From Candidatus Gastranaerophilales bacterium (lineage in GTDB: Bacteria > Cyanobacteriota > Vampirovibrionia > Gastranaerophilales > Gastranaerophilaceae): a DNA stretch of 64,000 nt. The notes beneath the pieces are model-generated. The model saw only the letters and a program-made list of their open reading frames with translations. It was not told the DNA's origin and ran no database searches. The stretch is taken from assembly GCA_944322725.1 (NCBI GenBank), contig CALUPU010000001.1:248001-312000 (forward strand), written 5' to 3'. How positions within the stretch are numbered: the first letter of the stretch is position 1; each line of letters begins with the position of its first letter. Positions 9,174 through 16,757 of this stretch are shown here, piece by piece. A program made the position numbers and the translations under genes.

Positions 9174-9752
9174 ATGAAAAGTTTATCTATACCACCTAAT
9201 ACTCCAGCGAAAGAATTATTTTGTAAAACATACTGGAAAAATGTCTTAAAAGATATAGACAAAATACCAAAAGCATGCAGATTTGACTTTAGCGATGCAA
9301 ATGATTCACTCATGCTACTTTCTTATAACTGTAATTTGGATGCATTAATAAAAAATAACGACCTTGCTCAAAAAGTACTAGCCAGACCCATCAAAAACCC
9401 ACTCACCTTATGGAGAGGAATAGCTAACCCTGCAAATACATTAGGCAACAAACCAAATTATATTAAATTTATTTTTCAAAAATGTATCAATTTAAAAAAA
9501 GGGGACATTTTATATATGCCGGAATATTCTTTCTGGACAGACAGCAAAGAAATTGCGCTGCAGTGTGCACACAACTCATCCATTCTAAATCAACCTTCTA
9601 TTTTATATGAATTAAGGCTTCCTGAAGGAACAAATATTTATGAAAAAATTTTCCCGATATTCAAAAGATGCTCAAAGTTTTTATGCAAAGAAAATAATAA
9701 AGTTACAGAAAATAGTACAGTATACAATCATATAAAACTAAAATTATTATAG
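9174..9752 (+). CDS. Possible divergent ADP-ribosyltransferase (ADPRT exoenzyme-like)
   Basis: 192 residues from the ATG at 9174; a TTG nine bases earlier is possible. The order of motifs resembles R-S-E class ADP-ribosyltransferases. LTLWRGI could supply the NAD-binding Arg. KKGDILYMPEYSFWTDSKEIAL matches in order the segment that normally ends F-x-S-T-S; here it reads F-W-T-D-S. ILYELRLPEGTNIY matches the strand with P-x-G-T. A late ENN stands where E-x-E is expected. The first Ser and the catalytic second Glu would be changed, so activity is uncertain. No signal peptide and no Shine-Dalgarno. It sits next to a tRNA with a partial duplication, a common place for acquired genes. The family call is a motif-level inference only. 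Confidence 0.45.
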   Translation: MKSLSIPPNTPAKELFCKTYWKNVLKDIDKIPKACRFDFSDANDSLMLLSYNCNLDALIKNNDLAQKVLARPIKNPLTLWRGIANPANTLGNKPNYIKFIFQKCINLKKGDILYMPEYSFWTDSKEIALQCAHNSSILNQPSILYELRLPEGTNIYEKIFPIFKRCSKFLCKENNKVTENSTVYNHIKLKLL

Positions 9753-9784
9753 TGTGATACCTGATAAAATCTGAATTTCAAAAT

Positions 9785-9808
9785 AAAAACTCCCATAAGG
9801 GAGTTTTT
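9785..9808. terminator. Bidirectional terminator between the ART-like gene and the tRNA
   Basis: AAAAACTCCC (9785-9794) pairs perfectly with GGGAGTTTTT (9799-9808) around ATAA; usable from both strands. Confidence 0.85.
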
Positions 9809-9812
9809 ATTT

Positions 9813-9873
<61 letters not shown>

Positions 9874-9884
<11 letters not shown>

Positions 9885-9991
9885 GTGACGTCTTATATAA
9901 TGCACCGACCTGTGCGGGATTTACGCTACCTTCCTCTCATCAGACGATACTCCATCGTCTTCCTCGGCAGAGTGCCACAGGCCCGTGACGT
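9874..9991 (-). repeat. 18-bp direct repeat of the tRNA 5' end, 100 bp apart
   Basis: The 18 bases GCCACAGGCCCGTGACGT at 9874-9891 (tRNA 5' end plus upstream flank) recur exactly at 9974-9991, an offset of exactly 100 bases. On the minus strand the intervening DNA has two perfect small hairpins, GGCA-CTC-TGCC and GACGAT-GGAGT-ATCGTC. It also has a CACAGGTC that could pair with the repeated GGCCTGTG. It may be a broken tRNA copy carrying an insertion, or a structured RNA. No known RNA family recognised. Confidence 0.6.
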
Positions 9992-10041
9992 TTAATTACC
10001 TAATAAAAATAACATCAACAAAATGCATGGTCAAGCAAATT

Positions 10042-10782
10042 TTATTCAATAATATCATCTTTATCAGGTATGAAATTATTGATATGTTTTAAGAAAACAT
10101 AGTTATTAACAATATTTTCATCTCTTTTTTTTGCTTCTGCCAATAATCTTGCAAGAACACCTGTAAACATTGCAGGAACAAGCAAAACTGCTGATATTTT
10201 ACCCGCTTTAGCAATACTCGGTCTTTTTAAAACAAATTCCTCTGCTGGTTTAATCAATTTTTTGTTAAAAGCTGAATTATTCAAAAATTTCTTAACAGGC
10301 TCTTTGATATTCTTATTAAATTTTGTCAATTTTTCAGGAAAATTCTTTTTAACACCTGAACTCAGATATGAAATACCCTGTATTACAGCTGTAAAAGCGG
10401 CAAATATAGCAGCAAAGTCAACCAGTGTAGCTACAAATGGATGATTTTTATTAAAATCATTGAAATAGTCAGAACGAGAATTTACAAATTTTTTAACAGA
10501 TTGTACAGCAGCACCTGCAGAAAAAGCTGCTGTCCATATACCTGCTGTCATCAATCCTCTTTTTAATTTAGAAGCAAGGGCACCTTTTTTTACGATTGCA
10601 CTTGCTGCAATATCAACGGCAGGAATTGTAAACAAAAGAGTATTTACAACTTTTTTGGAAACTTTTCTAAATCTTCTGTCCGGTTCTTCAGAAGAAAAAC
10701 GCATTAATTCTTCATCAGAAAATCTTCTGATTTCAGGATATTCTCGTTTAAAGTTATGGCTGTTGATTTTTGAAATAGACAT
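10042..10782 (-). CDS. Unrecognised 246-aa membrane protein
   Basis: The basic, charged N-terminal 45 residues (MSISKINSHNFKREYPEIRR...) are followed by three or four hydrophobic segments: about 47-65 (VNTLLFTIPAVDIAASAIV), 78-95 (AGIWTAAFSAGAAVQS), 118-140 (VATLVDFAAIFAAFTAVIQG) and 195-215 (ISAVLLVPAMFTGVLARLL). Between them lies a very basic Lys/Phe-rich stretch. The layout suggests an inner-membrane protein with a cytoplasmic N-terminus. No family recognised. Its hydrophobic segments recall the 607-aa protein at 5176, but I see no clear alignment. On the minus strand, a TATAAT box (10802-10807) lies about 20 bases upstream of the ATG. Confidence 0.7.
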   Translation of the reverse strand: MSISKINSHNFKREYPEIRRFSDEELMRFSSEEPDRRFRKVSKKVVNTLLFTIPAVDIAASAIVKKGALASKLKRGLMTAGIWTAAFSAGAAVQSVKKFVNSRSDYFNDFNKNHPFVATLVDFAAIFAAFTAVIQGISYLSSGVKKNFPEKLTKFNKNIKEPVKKFLNNSAFNKKLIKPAEEFVLKRPSIAKAGKISAVLLVPAMFTGVLARLLAEAKKRDENIVNNYVFLKHINNFIPDKDDIIE

Positions 10783-10861
10783 GTTTTTATCCTATGTGTG
10801 AATTATACTACAAAAATAATTTTTTGTTTATAGCCTGAGTTTATGTTAATTAATATTTATT

Positions 10862-12148
10862 ATGAAAAGATTTATTATAAAAACTCACGGCTGCAAGGCA
10901 AACCAGCTGGAATCCGCTGTGATAAAAGAAAAACTTCAACATGCTGGATTAGAGCAGTGTAATAAAATAGAAGATGCTGATATTTTTATATTAAACTCCT
11001 GCTCCGTAACAGAAAATGCAGACAATGAGGCTCTGCGCACAATCAGAAATGCAAAAGCTAAAAAAGACAATATTTTAACGGTCTTAACAGGCTGCAGCGC
11101 ACAGCTTAACGCCGGTCAACTTATGAATCTTCCATATATAGACATAGTTCTTGGTAATGATGACAAGTTCAATATAGTTGATATTCTAAAAACAAAACAA
11201 AGTTCTGTTAACGACATTTTTTCCGTTGAATTATTCAATAACCAGCTTATCCACAACTATTCAAATACAAGAGGATACTTAAAAATCCAGGATGGCTGCA
11301 ACAACAGGTGCAGCTACTGCACAATCTGGAAAGCAAGAGGGAAAAGCAGAAGCAACTCTGTGAATAACATTCTTGAACAAATAAAAATATACACTGATAT
11401 AGGTATACAGGAAATTGTATTGACAGGTATTCATATAGGTCAGTGGGGAGAAGATTTTCAAACTCCGCAAAAGATTTTTAATCTTCTTGAGAAGATAGAA
11501 AATACAGGGATAAAAAGATACCGTCTCGGTTCCCTTAACACCCTTGAAATAGATGACAAACTGCTGGATTTTCTTGCTCAGTCTGATAAATTCTGTCCGC
11601 ATTTTCATCTGTCATTGCAGTCATTAAACGATAAAACTTTAAGAGCAATGAACAGATATTACACCGCTCAAAGCTGCATGGAACTTATGGATAAAATTGA
11701 GGAAATGTTTTATCTTCCGTTTTTGGGAAGCGATATAATAGTTGGTTTCCCCGGAGAGACTGATGAGGACTTTAATATCACACTCGAAAACGCAAAAAAA
11801 TCAAAGTTGTCAAATATACATGTGTTCCCTTATTCCATAAGGAATAATACAGAAGCAGCTGTTATGTCTCATCAAATACCGGAACTGATAAAACATCAGC
11901 GCGCTGATATATTGCACAAAACTGCTGCACAAAAATTCATTAATTTTCAAAATAAAAACATAGGTACAACAGCACAGGTGCTTATAGAAAAACGTCCTGA
12001 CAAAAAAACAGGAATGCTAAAGGCTGTAACAAAAAACTATTTGAATGTTTATATTGATACAAATGATAAAAATCTGCATAACACAATTCAAAACGTAAAA
12101 ATTCTTAACAGAAAAGATGAAAAATTATTTTGTAATATAATCAAATAA
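10862..12148 (+). CDS. mtaB: tRNA (t6A37-C2) methylthiotransferase MtaB
   Basis: 428 residues. Converts N6-threonylcarbamoyl-A37 to its 2-methylthio form in ANN-decoding tRNAs, using radical SAM chemistry and two 4Fe-4S clusters. The N-terminal MTTase domain supplies Cys11, Cys47 and Cys78. The radical SAM motif is C146-x3-C150-x2-C153 (DGCNNRCSYCTIW). GFPGETDEDF and a C-terminal TRAM-like region follow. The HGCKAN start and DGCNNRC spelling favour MtaB over MiaB and RimO. No Shine-Dalgarno is visible. The stop overlaps the next start by one base (TAATG), so the nitrilase is translationally coupled. Confidence 0.92.
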   Translation: MKRFIIKTHGCKANQLESAVIKEKLQHAGLEQCNKIEDADIFILNSCSVTENADNEALRTIRNAKAKKDNILTVLTGCSAQLNAGQLMNLPYIDIVLGNDDKFNIVDILKTKQSSVNDIFSVELFNNQLIHNYSNTRGYLKIQDGCNNRCSYCTIWKARGKSRSNSVNNILEQIKIYTDIGIQEIVLTGIHIGQWGEDFQTPQKIFNLLEKIENTGIKRYRLGSLNTLEIDDKLLDFLAQSDKFCPHFHLSLQSLNDKTLRAMNRYYTAQSCMELMDKIEEMFYLPFLGSDIIVGFPGETDEDFNITLENAKKSKLSNIHVFPYSIRNNTEAAVMSHQIPELIKHQRADILHKTAAQKFINFQNKNIGTTAQVLIEKRPDKKTGMLKAVTKNYLNVYIDTNDKNLHNTIQNVKILNRKDEKLFCNIIK

Positions 12149-12981
12149 TGAAGCTAAAAGTACTTGTAGTTCAAAATAATGCCATTATTGGCAATAAAAA
12201 GGCAACATTTGATAATATTGAAACACTTCTGGGGAAATACGAAGGACAAAATTTTGACCTGATTGTTCTGCCTGAGGTTTTTGCAATTGGCTGGTACTGT
12301 CAAAATTTCTTAAAAGAAGCTGAAACATTAGAAAATAGTAATACAATAAATTTTTTAAAGAATATTGCACTGAACTTTAAATCCCTTGTAATAGGCGGCA
12401 CTTTCATACAAAAAATGTCTGACGGAACATACAGAAACACCTGCCCTGTGATATCAAAAACAGGACAACTTATTACCACATACGACAAAATGCATCTTTT
12501 TTCCCACAAAGGTTCCGAGGAGAATAAATACATTTCAACAGGCAGTGAACTTAAAATACTTGATTTGGGAAATGCTAAAATCGGACTGTCTGTGTGTTAT
12601 GACATAAGATTTCCCGAACTCTACCGTACTTATTCAAAACACGGAGTAGATATACTTGTTAATGTTGCGGCATGGTCTTACACAAAACCTGAACACTGGG
12701 ATATAATGCATAAAGCAAGAGCAATTGAAAACCAGTGTTTTATGATAGTTGCAGACCAGACAGGCAAAATCACCTCTGATGAATACAATCTGGGACATTC
12801 CATGATAATAAATCCCTGGGGTGAGGCACTTGAAGAATTGCAGAAGGAAGAAGACTGTATAATTTGCGAGATAGATACAAGACAGGCAGCTGATTTAAGG
12901 GAAAAATTCCCTTTAATATCAGACAGAAGAGATTTGGATTTTGATTCTTTTAAATATAAGGAGATAAAAGTATATGAATAA
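12148..12981 (+). CDS. Nitrilase-superfamily carbon-nitrogen hydrolase (omega-amidase/YafV-like)
   Basis: 277 residues, a full single-domain C-N hydrolase. The catalytic triad is visible: Glu43 (LPEVFAIGW), Lys114 (YDKMHLF) and Cys150 (SVCYDIRFPELYR). The motif surroundings (FxxGW after Glu, SHKGSEENKY, CYDIRFPE) fit the Nit2/YafV omega-amidase group, which hydrolyses alpha-ketoglutaramate and related amides, or the Nit1 type that repairs deaminated glutathione. The exact substrate cannot be told from sequence. Cytoplasmic, no signal. It overlaps mtaB by one base and dacB by eight bases, so mtaB-nitrilase-dacB is one transcription unit. Confidence 0.9.
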   Translation: MKLKVLVVQNNAIIGNKKATFDNIETLLGKYEGQNFDLIVLPEVFAIGWYCQNFLKEAETLENSNTINFLKNIALNFKSLVIGGTFIQKMSDGTYRNTCPVISKTGQLITTYDKMHLFSHKGSEENKYISTGSELKILDLGNAKIGLSVCYDIRFPELYRTYSKHGVDILVNVAAWSYTKPEHWDIMHKARAIENQCFMIVADQTGKITSDEYNLGHSMIINPWGEALEELQKEEDCIICEIDTRQAADLREKFPLISDRRDLDFDSFKYKEIKVYE

Positions 12982-14326
12982 AATAAAAGCAATGCTGATT
13001 TCGATTGCGATGATTACAATCAGCGTAAATTCGGGTTTTTGTGCAAGTTTAGACTCATTAATACATAAATCAGAATTGAACAAAACATCAACAATTGCTG
13101 TTTCCGTTAAAGACGCAAAATCAGGAAGAGTTGTATACCAGTACAACCAGAATAAGCTTATGAATCCGGCATCTGTTTTGAAAATATTTACTATGAACAG
13201 TGCATACGTTCAGCTTGGTAATGACTTTGCATATGAAACAGCTGTCTATGCTGACAAAAATAATAATTTGTATTTAAAACTTTCTGCTGACCCGTCTTTA
13301 ACGACCGGTACACTATGCGCATTACTAAAAAATGTCAAAGATAACTATAAAAAACCTGTTAAAGATATTGTAATAGATCCTACGGTAATTGATAACAAAC
13401 AATGGGGAATAGGCTGGATGTGGGATGATGATACAAATAAACTTCTTCCTAAATATTCACCGTTTTCCGTAAATGAAAATAAAATTGATATCACAATAGA
13501 ACCCGCAAAAAACGGAAGAATGCCGCAAATAAGAAACAACAGCCCATATCATATGATGCTTGTTAATAAAATAACTAACGGAAACACTGATAATCTGATT
13601 TATGAAAGAATGCCCTGGAATTCCGGCGACATGACATTTATCAGCGGGAATATTAAAGGTATTGTAAAAACACAGCTTCCCGTTGATTCACCGGAGAGAC
13701 ATTTTGTTAATATCCTTGAAAAGTCGTTATCAAGAAGCGGAATAAAATATACAGGCAGCATAAAAATAGCTGCTGTACCCTCGGGTGTAAATAAAATCGC
13801 ACATATTTCGAGCCAGCCGCTTGATATTTTAATTGGAGAAACCTTAAAAAACAGTAATAATTTTTATTCTGAAATGATATTTAAAACAGCAGCAGCAAAC
13901 TATACAAAATCACAGGGAACAACAGAGGATGCAGTTGAAATGCTCAACAAACACTTTTCTGATGTAAAATCCTCTGATAAAGTGATAATTGTTGACGGAT
14001 GCGGAATTTCCAGAAATGACTTACTCACTGCTGACTGGGCAACGGCAGCATTAAATAAAATATATAAACAAAAAGATTCAGAAAATTTTATCAATCTTAT
14101 GGCAAAACCTGTTGAAGGAACTTTATCTGACAGACTTTTAAATATAAGTTTAAAAGTACGTGCAAAAACAGGAACAGCGAGCGGAATAAGTTCTATTGCA
14201 GGTTATATTGATACAAAATCAAAGAAAAAATACAGCTTTGCAATATTTATTCAAAATCATAATATGCCTGCAGTAGAGGTCAAAAGATTTGAAGATTCAT
14301 TAATAAATGAAATATATAAAATGTAA
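12974..14326 (+). CDS. dacB: D-alanyl-D-alanine carboxypeptidase/endopeptidase, PBP4 family
   Basis: 450 residues with an N-terminal signal peptide (basic MNKIK, hydrophobic core, cleavage near FCA). Penicillin-binding protein of the S13 family, which trims or cleaves peptidoglycan cross-links in the periplasm. Active-site motifs are present: S67-V-L-K70, S294-N-N296 and K398-T-G400. The usual large insert between SxxK and SxN is present. The start codon lies inside the end of the nitrilase gene with a GGAG upstream. A weak terminator with a bulged stem follows. Confidence 0.92.
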   Translation: MNKIKAMLISIAMITISVNSGFCASLDSLIHKSELNKTSTIAVSVKDAKSGRVVYQYNQNKLMNPASVLKIFTMNSAYVQLGNDFAYETAVYADKNNNLYLKLSADPSLTTGTLCALLKNVKDNYKKPVKDIVIDPTVIDNKQWGIGWMWDDDTNKLLPKYSPFSVNENKIDITIEPAKNGRMPQIRNNSPYHMMLVNKITNGNTDNLIYERMPWNSGDMTFISGNIKGIVKTQLPVDSPERHFVNILEKSLSRSGIKYTGSIKIAAVPSGVNKIAHISSQPLDILIGETLKNSNNFYSEMIFKTAAANYTKSQGTTEDAVEMLNKHFSDVKSSDKVIIVDGCGISRNDLLTADWATAALNKIYKQKDSENFINLMAKPVEGTLSDRLLNISLKVRAKTGTASGISSIAGYIDTKSKKKYSFAIFIQNHNMPAVEVKRFEDSLINEIYKM

Positions 14327-14328
14327 TT

Positions 14329-14353
14329 AGACTAAATACATTAGGTCTTTTTT
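14329..14353 (+). terminator. Terminator after dacB
   Basis: AGAC-TAA pairs with TTAGGTCT (one bulged G) followed by six T. Confidence 0.6.
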
Positions 14354-14435
14354 AAAGAAGTATTATATAATTAGAATTAAGGAATTGACTTTACTGTTGA
14401 AATAATTAATAAAGATTAACAAAGGATATAGAGGT

Positions 14436-15194
14436 ATGAATTTTAAAAAACTAATTATCGGTTTAGCAATATTTTCATTTATAACTGCACAGACTGTATG
14501 TTTTGCACAGCAGACATCAGATTCTGCAGTTAAAGGACTGATTAATCAATACAAAGCTCAAAACTATCTCGGATGCATATACGCTTCTGATAACATCATT
14601 AAAAATAATCCTTCAAATATATTTGCTTACTATTATAAAGGTCTTGCATATATACAGCTGGGCAAAAAAGATGAAGCACAAAAAGCATTTGATCAGGTTA
14701 TTACACTCAACAGCAACTCTACACTTGTTGAATATGCTAAAAAAGCAAATGCCTGCATGACTTCTCCCGAAGAGTGTGCAAAATACGGTAAAGAGACAAA
14801 TGAACTTGAGCAATTTATCAAATCGAATAAATTTTATGATAAAGCTGTACAGGCAGAAGTCAACAAAAAGAAACTCGACAGAATCAGAGAAAACATCAAC
14901 GATGAACTGGGTCCTAAAAAAGGAGAAATGCCCTCAAATGATGAAATAGCAAATGCTGTAAAAACACTTGCGAAACTCGGTATAAATCCGCTTGCAGGAA
15001 TGACAGGTGCTTATACCAATCCTGAAATGATGCAGATGAATTTGCTTCTTGGCAGCAATACAAATAACGAATACGGAATAAATAATTCAATGAACATGCT
15101 TCCGCTTCTGTGGATGAACAGCCAGAACGGTCAGCAAATGCCGCCTGAACTTATTCAGACAATGATGATGTCACAAATGCCTGCAGCATTATAA
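14436..15194 (+). CDS. Secreted TPR-containing protein
   Basis: 252 residues. The signal peptide (MNFKKLIIGLAIFSF..., cleavage near CFAQQ) directs export. Residues about 30-100 contain one to two tetratricopeptide units (NIFAYYYKGLAYIQLGKKDEAQKAF is a clear TPR helix pair). The middle is charged and helical, and the last 70 residues are Met/Asn/Gln-rich (repeated MMQMN, MNMLP, MMMSQMP). No family name recognised. AGAGG lies shortly before the ATG. It precedes fliW by 33 bases and may be cotranscribed with it, so a link to flagella is possible but unproven. Confidence 0.8.
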   Translation: MNFKKLIIGLAIFSFITAQTVCFAQQTSDSAVKGLINQYKAQNYLGCIYASDNIIKNNPSNIFAYYYKGLAYIQLGKKDEAQKAFDQVITLNSNSTLVEYAKKANACMTSPEECAKYGKETNELEQFIKSNKFYDKAVQAEVNKKKLDRIRENINDELGPKKGEMPSNDEIANAVKTLAKLGINPLAGMTGAYTNPEMMQMNLLLGSNTNNEYGINNSMNMLPLLWMNSQNGQQMPPELIQTMMMSQMPAAL

Positions 15195-15227
15195 TTTACA
15201 TGATTACTAGACAGGGTACAGAGGGAA

Positions 15228-15665
15228 ATGAATATATTAACTGAAAAATTTGGAGAAATCATTATTGATGAAAATTTAATATTTGATTTTGTAGAGCCAA
15301 TTATAGGATATGATGAACTTAAAAGATATGTACTTGTAGAGCATTCGGAAAACTCTGCATTTAAATGGCTTCAATCAATAGAAGAACCGAGCCTTGCATT
15401 TCCGGTAACGTCACCGGCTTTTTTCGATATAGATTATCAGTTTGAAATACCTACTGAAAAAGCAGAAAAGATTAATCTGACATCAGTGGAATCTCTTATT
15501 TCATTGAATATTGTAACAATACCCTCAAGTAATCCGAGAAAGGCAACTATTAACCTGCTTGCCCCTATTATTATTAATGCGGCAAATAAACAGGGTATGC
15601 AGTTGATATTATCAAACTCAAATTATCCCGTAAAATGTTCTCTTTTTAAAGATGAACAAGAATAG
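15228..15665 (+). CDS. fliW: Flagellar assembly factor FliW
   Basis: 145 residues, normal for FliW. It starts with ILTEKFGEIIIDENLIFDF (family pattern: KFGEI.....I..F...I.G), has a Phe/Pro-rich strand region (SLAFPVTSPAFF) and the conserved NLLAPIIIN near residue 108. FliW binds CsrA and blocks it from repressing flagellin translation; free flagellin in turn titrates FliW, giving a feedback loop on filament growth. Its position immediately upstream of csrA is the usual gene order. A purine-rich AGAGGGAA precedes the ATG. Confidence 0.95.
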   Translation: MNILTEKFGEIIIDENLIFDFVEPIIGYDELKRYVLVEHSENSAFKWLQSIEEPSLAFPVTSPAFFDIDYQFEIPTEKAEKINLTSVESLISLNIVTIPSSNPRKATINLLAPIIINAANKQGMQLILSNSNYPVKCSLFKDEQE

Positions 15666-15678
15666 TTGCACAAATTCA

Positions 15679-15688
15679 GGGACAGGAG
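15679..15688 (+). promoter_or_regulatory. Paired GGA motifs at the csrA ribosome binding site
   Basis: GGGA (15679-15682) and AGGAG (15684-15688) lie within ten bases just before the csrA ATG. CsrA recognises ANGGA-type sites, so these may be an autoregulatory target as well as the Shine-Dalgarno. Confidence 0.4.
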
Positions 15689-15694
15689 AAAAAC

Positions 15695-15982
15695 ATGTTA
15701 GTATTAGCCAGAAAAGTAGGCGAAAAAATTATATTAAACGACAATATTGAGATTATAGTGCTTGATTCCAACCAGAATACAGTCAGAATAGGTGTTAATG
15801 CACCTAAGAATGTTTCCGTATACAGAGAAGAGTTGTATAAAGAAATCAAAAACGCAAATATCAGCAGCAATGACGTTTCTGCAAACTCTCTAAGTGAGTT
15901 GCATGATTTAATCAAAGACAGAAAAAATGCGTTTACAACTTCTAATTATGAAAGCTTAACAAACAAACTTCACCGAAGCTAA
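15695..15982 (+). CDS. csrA: Carbon storage regulator CsrA, C-terminally extended
   Basis: 95 residues. The core (MLVLARKVGEKIILND... to about residue 60) is a typical CsrA RNA-binding homodimer that blocks ribosome binding at GGA motifs. Most CsrA proteins end near 61-75 residues; here about 30 polar residues follow (SANSLSELHDLIKDRKN...), perhaps a FliW-contact or regulatory tail. Its own leader has two GGA-type motifs (GGGA at 15679, AGGAG at 15684) overlapping the ribosome binding site, which suggests autoregulation. It pairs with fliW. Confidence 0.95.
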   Translation: MLVLARKVGEKIILNDNIEIIVLDSNQNTVRIGVNAPKNVSVYREELYKEIKNANISSNDVSANSLSELHDLIKDRKNAFTTSNYESLTNKLHRS

Positions 15983-15990
15983 ACCAGATT

Positions 15991-16671
15991 ATGGATAGAA
16001 AAGAACTTCTTAAAGGATTTTTTGTCACTAAAGACTATGAAAAATTAAAAACAATTCTTTCCGAATCAAACAATCCTTCGGAAAAAGAAATTCTGGCACG
16101 AATTTTTATAGAAGAAAAAAATTATCACAAAGCATCATTAATATATCAAAATCTTGGAATGGAATATGAGTACGGCAGATGTGAACTTTTGTGCGGTAAT
16201 TTAGAAAAAACAAAAGAAATATGGCAGAATATAAAAGAAGAAACCCCCGCTCTTTTGTGGGGAAAATCTTTGCTGGAATTTATAAATCTGTATGTTATTC
16301 ATGTGCCGACTTTTTTTCAGATAAGAGCCTTTCTTGAGGTTGATTTTGATGCACTGTTAAATGCAAATCTTATAACATATTGTGAAAACATAGCAAACGG
16401 GGCTCATCTTTTTGCACAAAATAATCAGGAAAGTTATAAATTTATAGGCAGGGTTTTTGTCAATAACGGTTATTTCGATTTAGCCGAATTGTTTCTTAAA
16501 AGAGCAAAGGATATCTGTTATGTTGACCCTGAAGTTCATTTTTTGCTTGCAAAATGCTTTATAAACAGCAAAAACCATGCAGAAGCAGTAAAATCCCTTC
16601 AAACCAGTATTGAAAAGGGATACGGGTATTATCCGGCAAGAAAACTGCTGGAAAAGATAAATTTAAGTTGA
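15991..16671 (+). CDS. TPR-like helical repeat protein, function unknown
   Basis: 226 residues, all-helical. TPR-like helices include ARIFIEEKNYHKASLIYQNLG (about 30-50) and the C-terminal pair FLLAKCFINSKNHAEAVKSL. No signal peptide and no catalytic motif. It starts eight bases after csrA with no own Shine-Dalgarno, so it is probably translated by coupling in the fliW-csrA operon. A scaffold or adaptor role linked to flagellar regulation is possible but inferred only from position. The stop codon overlaps a good promoter for clpC. Confidence 0.8.
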   Translation: MDRKELLKGFFVTKDYEKLKTILSESNNPSEKEILARIFIEEKNYHKASLIYQNLGMEYEYGRCELLCGNLEKTKEIWQNIKEETPALLWGKSLLEFINLYVIHVPTFFQIRAFLEVDFDALLNANLITYCENIANGAHLFAQNNQESYKFIGRVFVNNGYFDLAELFLKRAKDICYVDPEVHFLLAKCFINSKNHAEAVKSLQTSIEKGYGYYPARKLLEKINLS

Positions 16672-16697
16672 AACTTTGCCCATGTGTGAGGTAAAAT
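16668..16697 (+). promoter_or_regulatory. Candidate promoter of clpC
   Basis: TTGAAA (16668-16673), 18 bases, TAAAAT (16692-16697); it overlaps the stop of the preceding gene. A leader of about 54 bases would follow. Confidence 0.55.
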
Positions 16698-16757
16698 AAA
16701 CACATATAAAGAATTAGTATAAAACTATCCTATAAACTATATGGACAGGAGTTAGTA

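Noticed and set aside
9892-9990. Hammerhead ribozyme, because the minus strand has CTGATGAG
   Set aside because: The second core box (GAAA) and the three-stem arrangement are absent.
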